A stretch of 5,858 nucleotides of DNA from Anaerobacillus sp. (GCA_007120055.1 SKOL01000380.1:1-5858); one strand, 5' to 3'. Counted from the stretch's first letter, positions 1 to 5,400 are shown. The notes: generated by a model not told the origin, from the letters alone. Program-made: numbers and translations.

Positions 1-93
1 CCGGGTTTTGATTTCCACTCGTACCCGACTGAACCCTATTTCCAGCGCTTGCTGCTTTATCAGTACTACCGATCGTTCCTGCATTTTTACCTC
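1..93. repeat. 93-bp perfect direct repeat, left copy (pretoxin linker)
   Basis: These bases are identical to 5766-5858. On the minus strand both copies encode the same Gly/Ser/Asn-rich linker in the same frame (GKNAGTIGSTDKAASAGNRV and onward to NPG), which joins the Rhs core to the variable toxin domain. Because identity starts at the first base and ends at the last base of the window, the true repeat limits are not visible. It is either a genuine repeated linker between toxin cassettes or a terminal overlap of a circular contig. Confidence 0.95.
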
Positions 94-716
94 TTTTTGC
101 TGCACTTGAAGCCGCATTTCCGCCATGCCGTAGTAACGAAGAATTAAACCCTGGTATTGGAGCCGTTGCAATACTCGCCCCGAGCCATGCAGCGTTTTCC
201 AATGACGGTTCCTTGATTAGGGTAATTGTATCTACTACTATGGCAATGGCATCTACGATAAAATTACCATCTGGATCATGATACTCCAATGGGTTATTTG
301 CTCCATAGGTATAATCAGGTAGTTCGCTAGCTACGTCCAGACTTAGGAATTGACCAACTTCAGGCTGATAGTACCTTGCAAATAAATAATAAAGGTTTGT
401 CTCTTCGTCATAACGATAGCCTGCATAACGGTATGGACTAATATCAGTTTTCCAGATGAATCTACAAGGTTTCCGAATGCGTCATACGTATATTCTGCTA
501 CAGTGGTTCCATCTCCATCTAAGACTTTAACGATATCGCCTGTCCGTTACGGATGGGATAATACAGTTTGCCGTCTTCTTCAATACTCTCTAAATGACCT
601 GCCGCACTTCAAGTGTAGTATTTCTTCACTTGATCAGATTCATCCAGTTCTGCAGCAGCTTGATCCGTCTTCCCTTCATAGACGAATTTAGTCACTTCTC
701 CATCTTTGTTGAATTA
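1..716 (-). pseudogene. Rhs/YD-repeat core C-terminus plus pretoxin linker, degraded
   Basis: No single frame covers this stretch, but the minus strand pieces together the classic end of an Rhs/WapA-type core. From 713 it reads FNKDGEVTKFVYEGKTDQ, then GHLESIEEDGKLYYPIRNGQ, GDIVKVLDGDGTTVAEYTYD and AFGNLVDSSGKL. The hallmark motifs follow: YRYAGYRYDEETNLYYLFAR, YYQPEVGQFLSLD and YGANNPLEYHDPDG. After that comes a hydrophobic pretoxin segment (DAIAIVVDTITLIKEPS...) and a Gly/Ser/Asn linker. Three lesions are visible: a TGA at 609-611 in YYT*SAAGHL where Rhs proteins usually have Trp, a one-base loss near 540-542 (between NGQ and GDIV), and a one-base loss near 445-448 (between GKL and DISPY). 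From 445 to base 1 the frame is open. The intact protein would be an exported surface filament that delivers a C-terminal toxin. This is an orphan fragment with no start codon. Pseudogene status is firm unless the indels are sequencing errors; the TGA would still need explaining. Confidence 0.9.
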
Positions 717-722
717 GACGGT

Positions 723-850
723 CTAATAGAGGTGGAGTAGTTCTCACTATAATAATCATGTCATGTACGTCGAATTGCGAAAAATTTAAAAGATAAGGGC
801 GAAAGCGAAGGTTAAGTATTTGAGGATGATAACAGTAGTATCTGATGATT
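723..850 (+). repeat. Diverged second copy of XRE 3' end and its tail
   Basis: This stretch aligns with 4667-4799. At 723-740 it keeps the last codons of the XRE gene in frame (Leu-Ile-Glu-Val-Glu-stop, TAG at 738-740), then the same downstream order of shared blocks: TATAATAATC, CATGTACGTC, AAAAATTTAAAAG, and a CTGATGA-containing end. Blocks between these have diverged. The rest of the XRE gene and any recombinase are absent. Rhs-core sequence begins directly beside it at about 716, so this is a fossil end of a recombinase/XRE unit fused to an Rhs remnant. Confidence 0.8.
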
Positions 851-1083
851 TTTTAGGGTAATTAAAAGAAATGAAATTAATTAAATAGAGACCGTTATTC
901 TATGTTTAAAAAGAGAGGATTATTCGTTACTAGGTAGCCCCTTAAAATAAAGAACCTTTTGACAGTCTCATAAATAATACCAACCTTAAGGAACTTATTT
1001 CTTCTTGTTTTTCGCTTTCTGATATAAATATAAATGTAATAGCTCTCTTCCTTTAACTCTATTACAAGTAAAGAATTTTAATA
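851..1083. other. Intergenic stretch with no gene seen
   Basis: AT-rich sequence between the XRE-tail remnant and the hairpin behind the DUF4304-like gene. I see no convincing reading frame with a ribosome binding site on either strand. A short block near 908-943 (AAAAAGAG, then TTATTCG, then CCCC) loosely resembles 4917-4951, so the similarity to the other tail may extend this far with a deletion. Confidence 0.5.
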
Positions 1084-1125
1084 ATAAAGCCTTTAAGGAG
1101 ATTGTTTCTACCTTAAAGACTTTAT
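1084..1125 (-). terminator. Long hairpin after the DUF4304-like gene
   Basis: An inverted repeat with 15-bp arms (1084-1098 and 1111-1125) carries one mismatch (C1090 against A1119) and a 12-nt loop. It lies about 30 bp downstream of the stop of the minus-strand gene ending at 1156. The stem is AT-rich and no clean run of U follows, so it may act as a weak or bidirectional terminator or a 3'-end stabiliser. Confidence 0.55.
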
Positions 1126-1155
1126 AAAGTTATAATTTAATCAACCTTAGACTTA

Positions 1156-1767
1156 TTAATTAATTTTCTCAATTAAGGAAACTAAATAATTATCTAATTG
1201 ACCAAAATTAAGACTATCTACACCTTCTTTTTTATATTTATTGAAAGCTTCATTCGCTCCTTCTTTATTGTTTAATTTTATTTCGCAAAATAATTGTAAA
1301 AAAGCAAATGCTTTCTTTTTTAATATAGGAGAAACATTTAGTAAATCATGAATTTTTTTTTCACTTTTACCAATTAGTTCTTCATACTCCCCATATTGTA
1401 AAAACCACTTTTCTATTTCTGGGATAATTTTAATAAAGTTCTCCGTAGTTCTTTCATCTTCAATTGAAACTAATCCCTCCTTAAAAGCATCCATTTCTTT
1501 ACTTTTTATTATTTGTTCTACTCTTTGTCTCAGTATACACTCATTTTCTTTAGGTTGTTCTAATAATAATAATTGTTTAGATATAAGTTGAGGCATACCA
1601 TTAGGGTGAATACCAACATTAACAAAATAATATTTCCCACCATGTAGACCTTTTTGAAAATTAATTATTCTGTAGAAGCCATTTTCGATTTTCCAAAAAT
1701 TACTACCCTTTTTCTTATAGCCAAAAGACTTCAGTTCTGGACTAATTTTTTGCAACAATTCTTTCAT
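1156..1767 (-). CDS. DUF4304-like protein, probable immunity protein for toxin 2
   Basis: A 203-residue soluble protein without a signal peptide or membrane segment. Its first ~60 residues fit the DUF4304 pattern: an LKSFGYKKKGSNFWK segment, then RIINFQKG and YYFVNVGIHPNG. The remaining two thirds are charged and helical in look, with Lys/Glu-rich stretches. DUF4304-type genes are commonly seen directly behind polymorphic toxins. The ATG at 1767 follows AGAAGGGA at a spacing of about 8 nt and lies only 14 bp after the stop of the toxin fragment, so the two were co-transcribed. Inference: it binds and blocks the cognate toxin in the cytoplasm. With the toxin truncated it is now either an orphan protecting against siblings or a relic, though the frame is intact. 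Family placement is by motif memory, not by a search. Confidence 0.7.
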   Translation of the reverse strand: MKELLQKISPELKSFGYKKKGSNFWKIENGFYRIINFQKGLHGGKYYFVNVGIHPNGMPQLISKQLLLLEQPKENECILRQRVEQIIKSKEMDAFKEGLVSIEDERTTENFIKIIPEIEKWFLQYGEYEELIGKSEKKIHDLLNVSPILKKKAFAFLQLFCEIKLNNKEGANEAFNKYKKEGVDSLNFGQLDNYLVSLIEKIN

Positions 1768-1781
1768 AACAACAGTCCCTT

Positions 1782-2135
1782 CTATTTCACCCTTGGACCT
1801 ATATACGTTGGGCTTCCAGGTTGAAACCTTGAGTCTAACGGATTGTATAAATCTGTATGAGTTTCATAACCAAAACCCCTCATCAATTTTGCTCTTTTGT
1901 TTGCCGACCTTCTCCCTGAAGGAGTGTCTGGTTTTATAATTCTTACTAAATTAGCATTTGTTCTACTTACACCATCTTTTCGAACAACTTTTCCATTTGG
2001 TAAATTGATTGTTTGCTCCGGTATCCACTTATCAATTCCTTCAGCTTCCAATTGCCTATGAGCTTCTTGCCCAATTTTAGCTCTACTCTTTACTGTTGGA
2101 TTATTAGTACCCTTAGGAATATCTAAAAATGTACT
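1782..2135 (-). pseudogene. Toxin 2: 5'-truncated Rhs-type toxin domain, possible PD-(D/E)XK fold
   Basis: The minus frame is open from the TAA at 2136-2138 (which lies at or inside the IS edge) to the TAG at 1782, about 117 codons starting STFLDIPKGTNNPTVKSRAK. No proper start codon or ribosome binding site exists; the only internal candidate is a TTG at 2051 without a Shine-Dalgarno, so this is the distal part of a longer protein. It is small and basic, typical of a toxin tip. The order IGQEAHRQL, then NGKVVRKDG, then VRIIKPDTPSGRRSANKR resembles restriction-endonuclease-fold toxins, in which an Asp is followed by an E-x-K before a 'P-x-TPSGR' stretch. Here the Asp of RKDG and the Lys of IIKP are present, but the usual Glu is replaced by Ile. 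An immunity-like gene follows after 14 bp, which supports the toxin role. Fold assignment is tentative; truncation is clear. Confidence 0.6.
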
Positions 2136-2177
2136 TTATGAAAGGATGGCAGTTTATCCAACCACCACCCAAATTGA

Positions 2178-3410
2178 TTAACTAGCTATTGTATCAGGTA
2201 TTTCAGGCATAATATAAGCCGTTTTATTTTTCATCATACCATAGATTATTCTGACTAATCTTCTCATAATGCAAAGAAGGGATTGTGACTTAGATTTCCC
2301 TTCATTTAACTTCTGATTGTAGTAAGTATGGAACACAGGATTACGAGGGATTTTACTACCTTTACATACTTGGACTTGTTGGACAGCTAAGTTGTAAAAG
2401 GTGTCATATAACTTACGATTACCTTGTTTCGTCTTCTTCATTGTTTCCTTACCACCCGAACCCATCTTGATAGGGGCTATTCCTGCATATCTTGCTAGTT
2501 TGTCAGAGTTTGCGAACCGATGTATGTCACCGATTTCTGCAATTAATGCAGAAGAAGTAACTGTATCAATTCCTGGCATGGTTTCAAGCTGCATACCTAG
2601 CTTTTGAATAGTAACCTTTAACTCTTTGTCTACCTTCTTGATTTCCTGCTTTTTAAACCGAATATCTCGCACTATGCTTTGAATGATAAAGTCTCTTGAG
2701 GTCTGAAATTTTCGTTTTACTTCACTATCATCTTGTACTAAAGATAATATTAGTTCTGCTTTTTTAGTTGAACAACCATTTTTACTGGGTTTTAATAGGA
2801 ATACTCGCAATCTCTCTACTGTTTCCCCCTCCAAACGAGATGGTGAAGGATAGTTTTCCCAAAAAGCTAATGCTGTTTTGCCATCCACTTCTGAAAAGAA
2901 CTTCTTGTAGCTTGGATAATGATAGTTTAATTGCATATGCAGTTGGTTTTTCAAAGCGGTTTGCGCTTTCACTAAAGCACTTCTCCTACCCACTAGTTGA
3001 GCGATTATCCAATGAATATCAGATGGTGCAGCGTCTGGTAAATAAGGTAGCTTACGAATTAGAACATCTGCAACACATTGAGCGTCCCAACTATCATTCT
3101 TTTGTGTCATCGCATAGCTGTTTCGTTCTGCATTGGATAAAGAAGAATTAACAAACTTCACAATATAGCCTTGTTCAATCAGATACAACGCTAAATCTCG
3201 TCCATAACCGCCCACATCTTCTAATCCAAATACAGGGGTCAAACCTTCTGTAAGATACCTATTCACATATTCTAATAAACTAGGAAAGATGGATGGCTTA
3301 TTTTGAAACGTCATTTCTCCTAACTTTTCAAACCAACAGTCTAATATCACCGCTGTATGTTGGAACTTGTGTAAATCTAACCCTATATAAATATGCTTAT
3401 CTCTTTTCAT
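2178..3410 (-). CDS. IS110-family transposase (DEDD recombinase)
   Basis: A 410-residue, apparently intact transposase. The N-terminal RuvC-like DEDD domain shows IGLDLHK (Asp12), FGLEDVGGYGRDLA (Glu64) and KNDSWDAQ (Asp106 and Asp109). The middle (about 135-265) is the helical, Lys-rich linker seen in the family. The C-terminal transposase-20 domain shows LETMPGIDTVTSSALIAEIG (276-294), then RYAGIAPIKMGSGGKE, where Ser318 matches the conserved catalytic serine, then QGNRKLYDTFYNLA. These enzymes cut and rejoin DNA through a serine intermediate and are guided by a structured RNA made from the element's flank (known for IS621 and relatives). The ATG at 3410 follows GGGGTGAGG at about 7 nt. All catalytic positions are present, so it may be active. 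The plus-strand frames inside it are shadows. Confidence 0.95.
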   Translation of the reverse strand: MKRDKHIYIGLDLHKFQHTAVILDCWFEKLGEMTFQNKPSIFPSLLEYVNRYLTEGLTPVFGLEDVGGYGRDLALYLIEQGYIVKFVNSSLSNAERNSYAMTQKNDSWDAQCVADVLIRKLPYLPDAAPSDIHWIIAQLVGRRSALVKAQTALKNQLHMQLNYHYPSYKKFFSEVDGKTALAFWENYPSPSRLEGETVERLRVFLLKPSKNGCSTKKAELILSLVQDDSEVKRKFQTSRDFIIQSIVRDIRFKKQEIKKVDKELKVTIQKLGMQLETMPGIDTVTSSALIAEIGDIHRFANSDKLARYAGIAPIKMGSGGKETMKKTKQGNRKLYDTFYNLAVQQVQVCKGSKIPRNPVFHTYYNQKLNEGKSKSQSLLCIMRRLVRIIYGMMKNKTAYIMPEIPDTIAS

Positions 3411-3452
3411 CAGAAAACCTCACCCCTATTTTAGATTGAACGATTAAAGAAA

Positions 3453-3536
3453 GACAGAGAATGTCGGCAACCTTAGGTCGAGCGTTAGTCACTTGGACTC
3501 GCAAGGGTACGAAAGCCTCTCCATCCTCTATCTGTT
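3453..3536 (-). ncRNA. Candidate bridge RNA in the IS110 left flank
   Basis: The non-coding leader upstream of the transposase can fold back on itself. 3454-3463 (ACAGAGAATG) pairs with 3522-3535 (CATCCTCTATCTGT), giving a closing stem with a 3-nt bulge and one mismatch. Inside lies a smaller hairpin AGTC-ACTTG-GACT around 3487-3499. Elements with a long leader and a short trailer often place the guide RNA here. I cannot assign target- and donor-binding loops by eye, so this is a positional and folding argument only. Confidence 0.35.
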
Positions 3537-3541
3537 AACCG

Positions 3542-4318
3542 TTATAAAATGGCTTGATGTTTGCCATTTGCAGTAATTTCTCCATAGTGGTATAACCCAC
3601 TATAAAACGCTTTTCTATCTAAAATCCTTTTAACTTGGACTTTACTAAACCTCTTATCTTGTTTCGTTTGATGTCCTTCTTCATTCAGTTGTTCTGCAAG
3701 TTGTGTTAATGTCCATGATGGATACTGTTCCTTTAAGTCAAACACTCTTTGAACGGTTTTCGCTTGTCTATCATCGATGACAAGACTTCTCTTACCTATC
3801 TCCACCTTGTAGCCTAATGCGACATTCCCTCCTGCATAGCCACCCTGTTGGGCTTTCTTATTTCGCCCTCTCCCTAGATTTAGTGAGATTTCTAATCGTT
3901 GGTATTGGTCTAATAACTCCATTAAGCCATTGATTAAAAAATCGCTAGGGTCTTTCTTATGAATACTATATTGCGGTTGTTCAATACTCCGAATGTCTAC
4001 TCCATATTTTTTCAATTCTCGATGGACTAACACTTTCACAATGTCTGACCGCCATAATCGGCTTGTATTCAGCGTCACAACATAATCCACCTCATGGTGA
4101 GAGAGATACTCCAACATCTCCTGAAAGCCTATTCTATCCACTTCTAACGCTTCTTCATCCACTTTAGCCCCACTGATACCCTCGTCCTTAAACAAGCGTA
4201 AAAGCGTGTATCCTTGAGCCTGACAGTATGCTTTAATTTCATCTTCTTGGTAAGCAAGGCTGTATCCATCCCTTGCTTGTCCTTGTGTAGATACTCGAAT
4301 ATAACCGATAACTTTCAT
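3542..4318 (-). CDS. Compact serine recombinase (resolvase plus recombinase domains)
   Basis: A 258-residue site-specific DNA recombinase. The N-terminal resolvase domain shows GYIRVSTQGQ with the nucleophile Ser10 and Arg8, KDEGISGAKVD near 44-54, and VTLNTSRLWRSD near 80-91. A recombinase-type domain follows (GGYAGGNVALGYKVE, then VFDLKEQYPSWTLTQLAEQL and RFSKVQVKRILDRKAFYSGL). It is much shorter than large phage integrases (450-550 residues) and ends ...ANGKHQAIL. I recall short relatives with that ending, so I take it as full length, but the IS110 edge sits directly at its stop codon and a clipped tail cannot be excluded. The ATG at 4318 follows GGAGGGGG (4334-4327) at 8 nt. It is divergent from the XRE gene, with a shared regulatory region. 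Likely role: moving or inverting a DNA unit by crossover at short sites. Its substrate here is unknown; the duplicated XRE tails are candidates. Confidence 0.9.
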   Translation of the reverse strand: MKVIGYIRVSTQGQARDGYSLAYQEDEIKAYCQAQGYTLLRLFKDEGISGAKVDEEALEVDRIGFQEMLEYLSHHEVDYVVTLNTSRLWRSDIVKVLVHRELKKYGVDIRSIEQPQYSIHKKDPSDFLINGLMELLDQYQRLEISLNLGRGRNKKAQQGGYAGGNVALGYKVEIGKRSLVIDDRQAKTVQRVFDLKEQYPSWTLTQLAEQLNEEGHQTKQDKRFSKVQVKRILDRKAFYSGLYHYGEITANGKHQAIL

Positions 4319-4326
4319 GGTATTTT

Positions 4327-4361
4327 CCCCCTCCGTTACGTTAATTGAGATTAACGTAACG
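4327..4361 (-). promoter_or_regulatory. Perfect 12-bp palindrome abutting the recombinase ribosome binding site
   Basis: CGTTACGTTAAT (4334-4345) and ATTAACGTAACG (4350-4361) are exact inverted repeats with a 4-nt spacer. The minus-strand Shine-Dalgarno GGAGGGGG begins at 4334, so the last base of the palindrome is its first base. It could be an operator, a recombinase binding or crossover site, or an mRNA hairpin that controls access to the ribosome binding site. Confidence 0.75.
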
Positions 4362-4388
4362 CTTAGACGCTATATTTAATATAAATTC

Positions 4389-4414
4389 ATTGTATGCGGC
4401 TTTAGCGATACAAT
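4389..4414. promoter_or_regulatory. Inverted ATTGTAT...ATACAAT operator-like site
   Basis: ATTGTAT (4389-4395) and ATACAAT (4408-4414) are inverted with a 12-nt spacer. The half-site CGATACAAT recurs at 4427 and, inverted, at 4440-4449. Repeated half-sites between a divergent regulator and recombinase fit binding by the XRE protein; that link is inferred. Confidence 0.5.
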
Positions 4415-4421
4415 CAACCCC

Positions 4422-4450
4422 TTTACCGATACAAATTTATTGTGTATCGT
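4422..4450 (+). promoter_or_regulatory. Possible XRE promoter with an operator in its spacer
   Basis: TTTACC (4422-4427) and TATCGT (4445-4450) are separated by 17 nt and could be -35 and -10 boxes, each matching 4 of 6 consensus bases. The spacer is almost filled by an inverted repeat CGATACA (4427-4433) / TGTATCG (4443-4449), so binding there would block polymerase. This is the layout of an autorepressor. The boxes are weak and unproven. Confidence 0.4.
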
Positions 4451-4483
4451 AAAGGTAACAATAAAAAGAGGAAGGGAATTACC

Positions 4484-4684
4484 ATGCCAATTTCAATCAA
4501 ACTAAAGGAAATCCTTAAAGAACGTGACCTTTCACAGCGTGAATTGGCACGAATGACAGGTCTGCGACCAAATACAATCAGCCATCTTTGTTCAGACAAC
4601 GTGGACAGAGTTTATCTATCAACATTAGAAACAGTATGCAAAGTGTTAGACATTGACATTCAGGAGTTAATCGAGGTGGAGTAG
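4484..4684 (+). CDS. Small XRE/Cro-C1-family transcriptional regulator
   Basis: A 66-residue protein (MPISIKLKEILKERDLSQRE...) that is essentially one Cro/C1-type helix-turn-helix domain. The segment LSQRELARMTGLRPNTISHL is the helix-turn-helix, and it ends DIQELIEVE. I choose the ATG at 4484 because AGGAAGGG (4469-4476) precedes it by 7 nt. An upstream in-frame GTG at 4442 lies inside the operator-like repeat, has no ribosome binding site, and would add a Lys/Arg-rich non-conserved stretch. It is the only intact plus-strand gene here and faces away from the recombinase. Inferred role: repress its own and the recombinase promoter through the GATACAA half-sites. A second copy of its last codons and tail survives at 723-850. 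Confidence 0.88.
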   Translation: MPISIKLKEILKERDLSQRELARMTGLRPNTISHLCSDNVDRVYLSTLETVCKVLDIDIQELIEVE

Positions 4685-4799
4685 TCCTTTTGTTATAATA
4701 ATCGTTCCATGTACGTCAAAGTTGCAAAAAAATTTAAAAGGCAGGGAGAAAACAAAGGTATCGTATTGGAGAATAAAAATGATGGTGACTGATGAAATT
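4667..4799 (+). repeat. XRE 3' end and tail, intact-side copy
   Basis: This stretch covers the last codons of the XRE gene and the following ~115 bp. It aligns with 723-850 through shared blocks GAGGTGGAGTAGT, TATAATAATC, CATGTACGTC and AAAAATTTAAAAG in the same order. The non-coding part is conserved as well as the coding part, so the tail may carry a function such as a recombination site or regulatory RNA. Confidence 0.8.
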
Positions 4800-4917
4800 A
4801 ATAATTATTTGTTTTAATAAAAAACGGTAAATAGGGCATACGTTTAAAAGTAATTGTACGCCTTTGTAAATCAATAAAATACTATATAGGGCTTACAAGG
4901 AATATCTCTATTTTCTG
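4800..4917. other. Intergenic remainder between XRE gene and terminators
   Basis: AT-rich and without a convincing gene; together with the tail it makes up the 333-bp gap between the XRE stop and the immunity gene. GGCATAC (near 4835) and GTACGCC (near 4856) form an imperfect 7-bp stem that could end XRE transcription, but the signal is weak. Confidence 0.4.
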
Positions 4918-4939
4918 AAAAAAGAGCCGTTTATTCGGC
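4918..4939 (-). terminator. Small GC hairpin with T-run, secondary terminator
   Basis: On the minus strand GCCG-AATAAA-CGGC (4939-4926) is followed after TC by six T (4923-4918). The stem is only 4 bp, so it would be a weak backup behind the strong terminator at 4971-5009. Confidence 0.4.
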
Positions 4940-4970
4940 ACTACATCCCCCATTAATCATTAATAAATAA

Positions 4971-5009
4971 AAAAAGGGTGTCCCAAAAGCAATTCTTTTG
5001 GTGACACCC
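4971..5009 (-). terminator. Strong intrinsic terminator after the immunity gene
   Basis: Arms 4976-4989 and 4995-5009 pair over 14 bp (GGGTGTC with GACACCC, CCAAAAG with CTTTTGG), with one bulged T at 5002 and a 5-nt loop. On the minus strand the stem is followed by TTTTTTATTTATT. It sits 8 bp past the immunity stop and ends the toxin-immunity transcript. Confidence 0.9.
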
Positions 5010-5017
5010 ATACATTA

Positions 5018-5383
5018 TTAACCTCTAATTTGGTTATTAAATATATCGTGAAGATATTCTTCTTTATGATTGTTTAATAAACTACTCTTTTCATTTTTCT
5101 CATAGTATAGTTCAAATTTCCCTTTAGTTGGTTCACTTTCAATAGCTCTCACACCATCAAGTACTGCAAAAAATCCGAAAATAGAAGTATCCACTGCCCT
5201 TCTAATAATTTTGATTAATTTCTCTTTTTCATTATCATCTAGGTGATTAAACCAACTAGATAATTCTATATCCTCACTACTTGGTTTTCTTCCTGGAGGG
5301 TCAATTAAATCTTCTATACTGTCAGTTATACTATCTTCTCTAACAACTTCAATAATACGCTTAACAAAATCTTGATTATTCAT
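5018..5383 (-). CDS. Probable immunity protein for the HNH toxin
   Basis: An acidic, soluble protein of 121 residues (MNNQDFVKRIIEVVRED...) with no signal peptide or membrane segment. Visible features are a Pro/Gly-containing acidic stretch (EDLIDPPGRKPSSED), an amphipathic helix (LDDNEKEKLIKIIRRAV), a hydrophobic core segment DTSIFGFFAVLDGVRAIE, and a C-terminal LYYEKNEKSSLLN...YLHDIFN. I recognise the look of a small immunity protein but cannot name a family. The start is uncertain between ATG 5392 and ATG 5383. AAAGGAG ends only 1 nt before 5392 but 10 nt before 5383, so I prefer 5383. It follows the toxin stop by 17 bp and precedes a strong terminator, so it is the last gene of the toxin transcript. 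The role is inferred from position and size. Confidence 0.7.
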   Translation of the reverse strand: MNNQDFVKRIIEVVREDSITDSIEDLIDPPGRKPSSEDIELSSWFNHLDDNEKEKLIKIIRRAVDTSIFGFFAVLDGVRAIESEPTKGKFELYYEKNEKSSLLNNHKEEYLHDIFNNQIRG

Positions 5384-5400
5384 TAAAATCATTCTCCTTT

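Larger units (their letters stand above)
2136..3541 (-). mobile_element. IS110-family insertion sequence (approximate ends)
   Basis: About 1.4 kb, consisting of a single DEDD transposase gene with roughly 130 bp of non-coding sequence upstream and about 40 bp downstream. Ends are estimated: the left end cannot lie inside the recombinase gene (stop at 3542-3544), and the right end lies between the transposase stop (2178) and the resumed toxin frame (~2135). A short subterminal inverted repeat is visible: AAAGGATGG at 2141-2149 against CCATCCTCT at 3521-3529 (8 of 9 paired, 7 in a row). No long terminal repeats or target duplication are seen, as is usual for this family. It separates the recombinase gene from the truncated toxin 2. 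Confidence 0.85.

Noticed and set aside
503..691. Plus-strand open frame of 62 codons
   Set aside because: It is antisense to the Rhs core remnant, which is clearly recognisable on the minus strand, and has no ribosome binding site or known motif.
959..964. TTGACA as a promoter -35 box
   Set aside because: No acceptable -10 box lies 16-18 nt downstream on the plus strand and no gene follows in that direction.
1782..2051. TTG at 2051 as a true start giving an 89-residue protein
   Set aside because: No Shine-Dalgarno precedes it, and the frame with toxin-like sequence continues upstream to about 2135, so this is the interior of a truncated protein.
2401..2607. Plus-strand open frame of 68 codons
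   Set aside because: Antisense shadow of the IS110 transposase C-terminal domain.
2768..3151. Plus-strand open frame of 127 codons
   Set aside because: Antisense shadow inside the intact IS110 transposase; no recognisable protein features.
3411..3541. tRNA or rRNA gene in the IS leader
   Set aside because: No cloverleaf, T-arm or conserved rRNA sequence is seen; the folding is better explained as an IS leader RNA.
4389..4450. Repeated GATACAA units as a CRISPR-like array
   Set aside because: Half-sites are too short, alternate in orientation and have irregular spacing; they fit operators.
4442..4483. GTG start at 4442 adding 14 residues to the XRE protein
   Set aside because: It lies within the operator-like inverted repeat and likely promoter and lacks a ribosome binding site, whereas ATG 4484 has a good one.
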